DNA from: Bacteroidaceae bacterium
Lineage (GTDB): Bacteria > Bacteroidota > Bacteroidia > Bacteroidales > Bacteroidaceae
Direction of reading: 5' to 3'
DNA: 64,000 bases
NCBI GenBank assembly: GCA_017646665.1
Contig: JAGCMB010000014.1
Span: 21,424 to 85,423, forward strand
Within the stretch, counting starts at the first letter, position 1. Each line of letters begins with the position of its first letter. Under the pieces are notes generated by a model. The model was not told the DNA's origin, searched no databases, and worked only from the letters and a program-made list of their open reading frames with translations. A program made the translations under genes and the position numbers. This document shows positions 62,756 through 64,000 of this stretch, piece by piece.

Positions 62756-64000
62756 ATGAAAAGATTATTTACATTACTCATTTGCGGCCTTCTTTCGGCA
62801 GTCAGCATGTTTGCCGACGAACCGTTCCGCAATCACAGGTACGATTCGTTCAAAGTACTTGAAACCAACAGCGAAAGCATTGTATTTATTGGCAACAGCA
62901 TCACCGACATGCACTGTTGGCCCGAGGCTTTCAAGACTTCTACCGGCGAGTACCTGCCAATTGTGAACCGTGGAAACTCCGGTACATACTCTACCGAGCA
63001 GAGCAACAACCTTGAGTCATACATCAACGGCAAGCCCAAGAAGGTGTTCATGATGATTGGAACAAACGACATTGCAACATCGGGTGGCCTCAACTTCAGC
63101 GGAGAACAGGTACTTGCATACGTAAAGAGCATTGTGGAGCGTATTCACGCACGCTCACCACAGACAAAGATTTATCTTTACAGCATTCTCAACAACAGAA
63201 CATCCAACCGTGTTGAGTCAACCTGGCTGCATACCAATGAGATTGTAAAGGAGTACGTAGACACCAAGAACGTGGAGTGGCTGAAATACATTGACCTTTA
63301 TGACAAGCTCACCGGCATTGCTCAGGGCGGTGTGTGGAGCTACGACTACCTACACCTCACCGCAGCCGCTTACCAGGTTTGGTGCGAAACAATATGCGAA
63401 TACCTTGCAGAAGGCGAGGAGTACACTGTTTCAACCGTGTACCCCGGCAACACTTCATCGGTGCAGAACAACGGTAGTCTTGGTAGCGCACACGGTATGC
63501 GCGCCACATATTTCAGCGCACTGCCCATCAGCGACGACGACATTCTTGTGTTCGGTGACGAGTTCATCAAGAACGGCGAGTGGCAGGAACTGCTCGGCAA
63601 CTGCAATGTAAAGAACCGCGGTACAGGCTGGGGCTATGGCGGCGACATCGCCACAACAAGCAAGATTGTTGATGCCACATACGCAAACACCGGCGTGGAG
63701 AAGAAGGATGCAAAGGCAATCTTCATCTACACCGGTACAGGCGACTGCAATGGTAGCACAGATATTGCTACTGTAAAGAGCAACTACAAGGCTCTTGTTG
63801 ACAAGATTGCACAGAAGTCACCTACATCGAAGATTTATCTCATGGCTCTTGCACCTACAAACAACGCGACAACAAACACATCACGTATTGCGGCGTTGAA
63901 CAGCTACATGCAGAGCCTTGCGACAGGCAACATCCGCTATGTCGATACATACACCCCACTACTCAACGGCAACGTTGCAAATACAAAGTATTTCTACCCA
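62756..64000 (+). CDS. Tandem SGNH/GDSL hydrolase, 3' end missing
   Basis: 415 residues are visible; the gene continues beyond the window. After a signal peptide nearly identical to that of the sialidase (MKRLFTLLICGLLSAVSMFA), residues 40-220 form a complete SGNH esterase domain: block I FIGNSIT (Ser48), block II NRGNSG, block III GTND (102-105) and the Asp-His pair in DYLH (Asp197, His200). Residues 260-400 repeat the fold (DDILVFGDEF, NRGTGWG, GTGDCNG) but lack the block I serine and the Asn of block III. In this cluster a sialate- or sugar-O-acetylesterase role is likely; not proven. Confidence 0.88.
   Translation, partial: MKRLFTLLICGLLSAVSMFADEPFRNHRYDSFKVLETNSESIVFIGNSITDMHCWPEAFKTSTGEYLPIVNRGNSGTYSTEQSNNLESYINGKPKKVFMMIGTNDIATSGGLNFSGEQVLAYVKSIVERIHARSPQTKIYLYSILNNRTSNRVESTWLHTNEIVKEYVDTKNVEWLKYIDLYDKLTGIAQGGVWSYDYLHLTAAAYQVWCETICEYLAEGEEYTVSTVYPGNTSSVQNNGSLGSAHGMRATYFSALPISDDDILVFGDEFIKNGEWQELLGNCNVKNRGTGWGYGGDIATTSKIVDATYANTGVEKKDAKAIFIYTGTGDCNGSTDIATVKSNYKALVDKIAQKSPTSKIYLMALAPTNNATTNTSRIAALNSYMQSLATGNIRYVDTYTPLLNGNVANTKYFYP

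Noticed and set aside
51337..64000. Canonical polysaccharide utilisation locus
   Set aside because: No SusC/SusD genes or hybrid two-component/sigma regulators are in the visible part, so the term is not supported.
1..64000. CRISPR array, toxin-antitoxin, restriction or phage defence island
   Set aside because: No regularly spaced repeats and no characteristic gene was found on either strand.

Overview
The window is a 64 kb chromosomal segment of a Bacteroidales-type bacterium (phylum Bacteroidota), probably a gut or mucosal commensal. The evidence is the repeated -7 promoter element TAnnTTTG/TAnnTTCG upstream of gene starts, a type IX secretion (T9SS) plug protein, T9SS-like C-terminal tails, Bacteroidota-specific families (DUF5103, DUF5723, DUF4834, DUF2490, DUF1460), glutaminyl-tRNA synthetase, the short ProRS, and serine-type sulfatase with anSME. 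The family or genus cannot be fixed from sequence reading alone. No rRNA, CRISPR array, transposase, integrase or SusC/SusD pair was seen. The one tRNA is tRNA-Arg(CCG).

Region 1 (1-8.3 kb): a truncated TamB/AsmA-like giant on the minus strand whose natural start appears to be non-canonical; a divergent SLC13 transporter; and a block of sigma-54 activator, lptE, a small TPR-like protein and secG. Region 2 (8.3-16.8 kb): rarA, fhs, a GT2 glycosyltransferase, glnS, a TPR protein and manC. Region 3 (17-30.3 kb): mostly envelope biogenesis (WecA/TagO-like transferase, T9SS plug, NlpC/P60-like DUF1460, LpxL-type acyltransferase, OmpA lipoprotein, WaaE-like GT, LptD), interspersed with proS, tRNA-Arg, asnA, ung and an HD hydrolase.

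Region 4 (30.4-35.2 kb) is a five-gene unit: VTC-type polyphosphate-polymerase-like TTM protein, DUF4956 membrane protein, DUF2490 barrel, a small exported protein with a T9SS-like tail, and a Cthe_2159-type beta-helix carbohydrate-binding protein. The last two share an N-terminal module. Region 5 (35.2-48.4 kb): tadA with a small ribbon-helix-helix-like gene, yraN, mmcQ-like, birA, pyrH, an outer-membrane DUF5723 protein coupled to a large lipoprotein, DUF4834/pssA/psd, dnaE, trxA and an acidic small protein.

Region 6 (48.4-51.3 kb): a 446-bp gap with two hairpins, then a two-gene unit of an HTH-like protein and a Hanks-type kinase fused through one membrane helix to BspA-like leucine-rich repeats. 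This is the most unusual signalling arrangement here. Region 7 (51.3-64 kb) is a host-glycan (sialylated/sulfated mucin or GAG) catabolic cluster: NagB-PIG-L fusion with altered deaminase motif, anSME, S1 sulfatase, ROK kinase, GH20 hexosaminidase, GH33 sialidase, and a tandem SGNH esterase that runs off the window. The products would release sialic acid, sulfate and GlcNAc and feed amino sugars into glycolysis.

Almost every convergent gene pair is separated by a hairpin, several of which are perfect palindromes of 42-52 bp.
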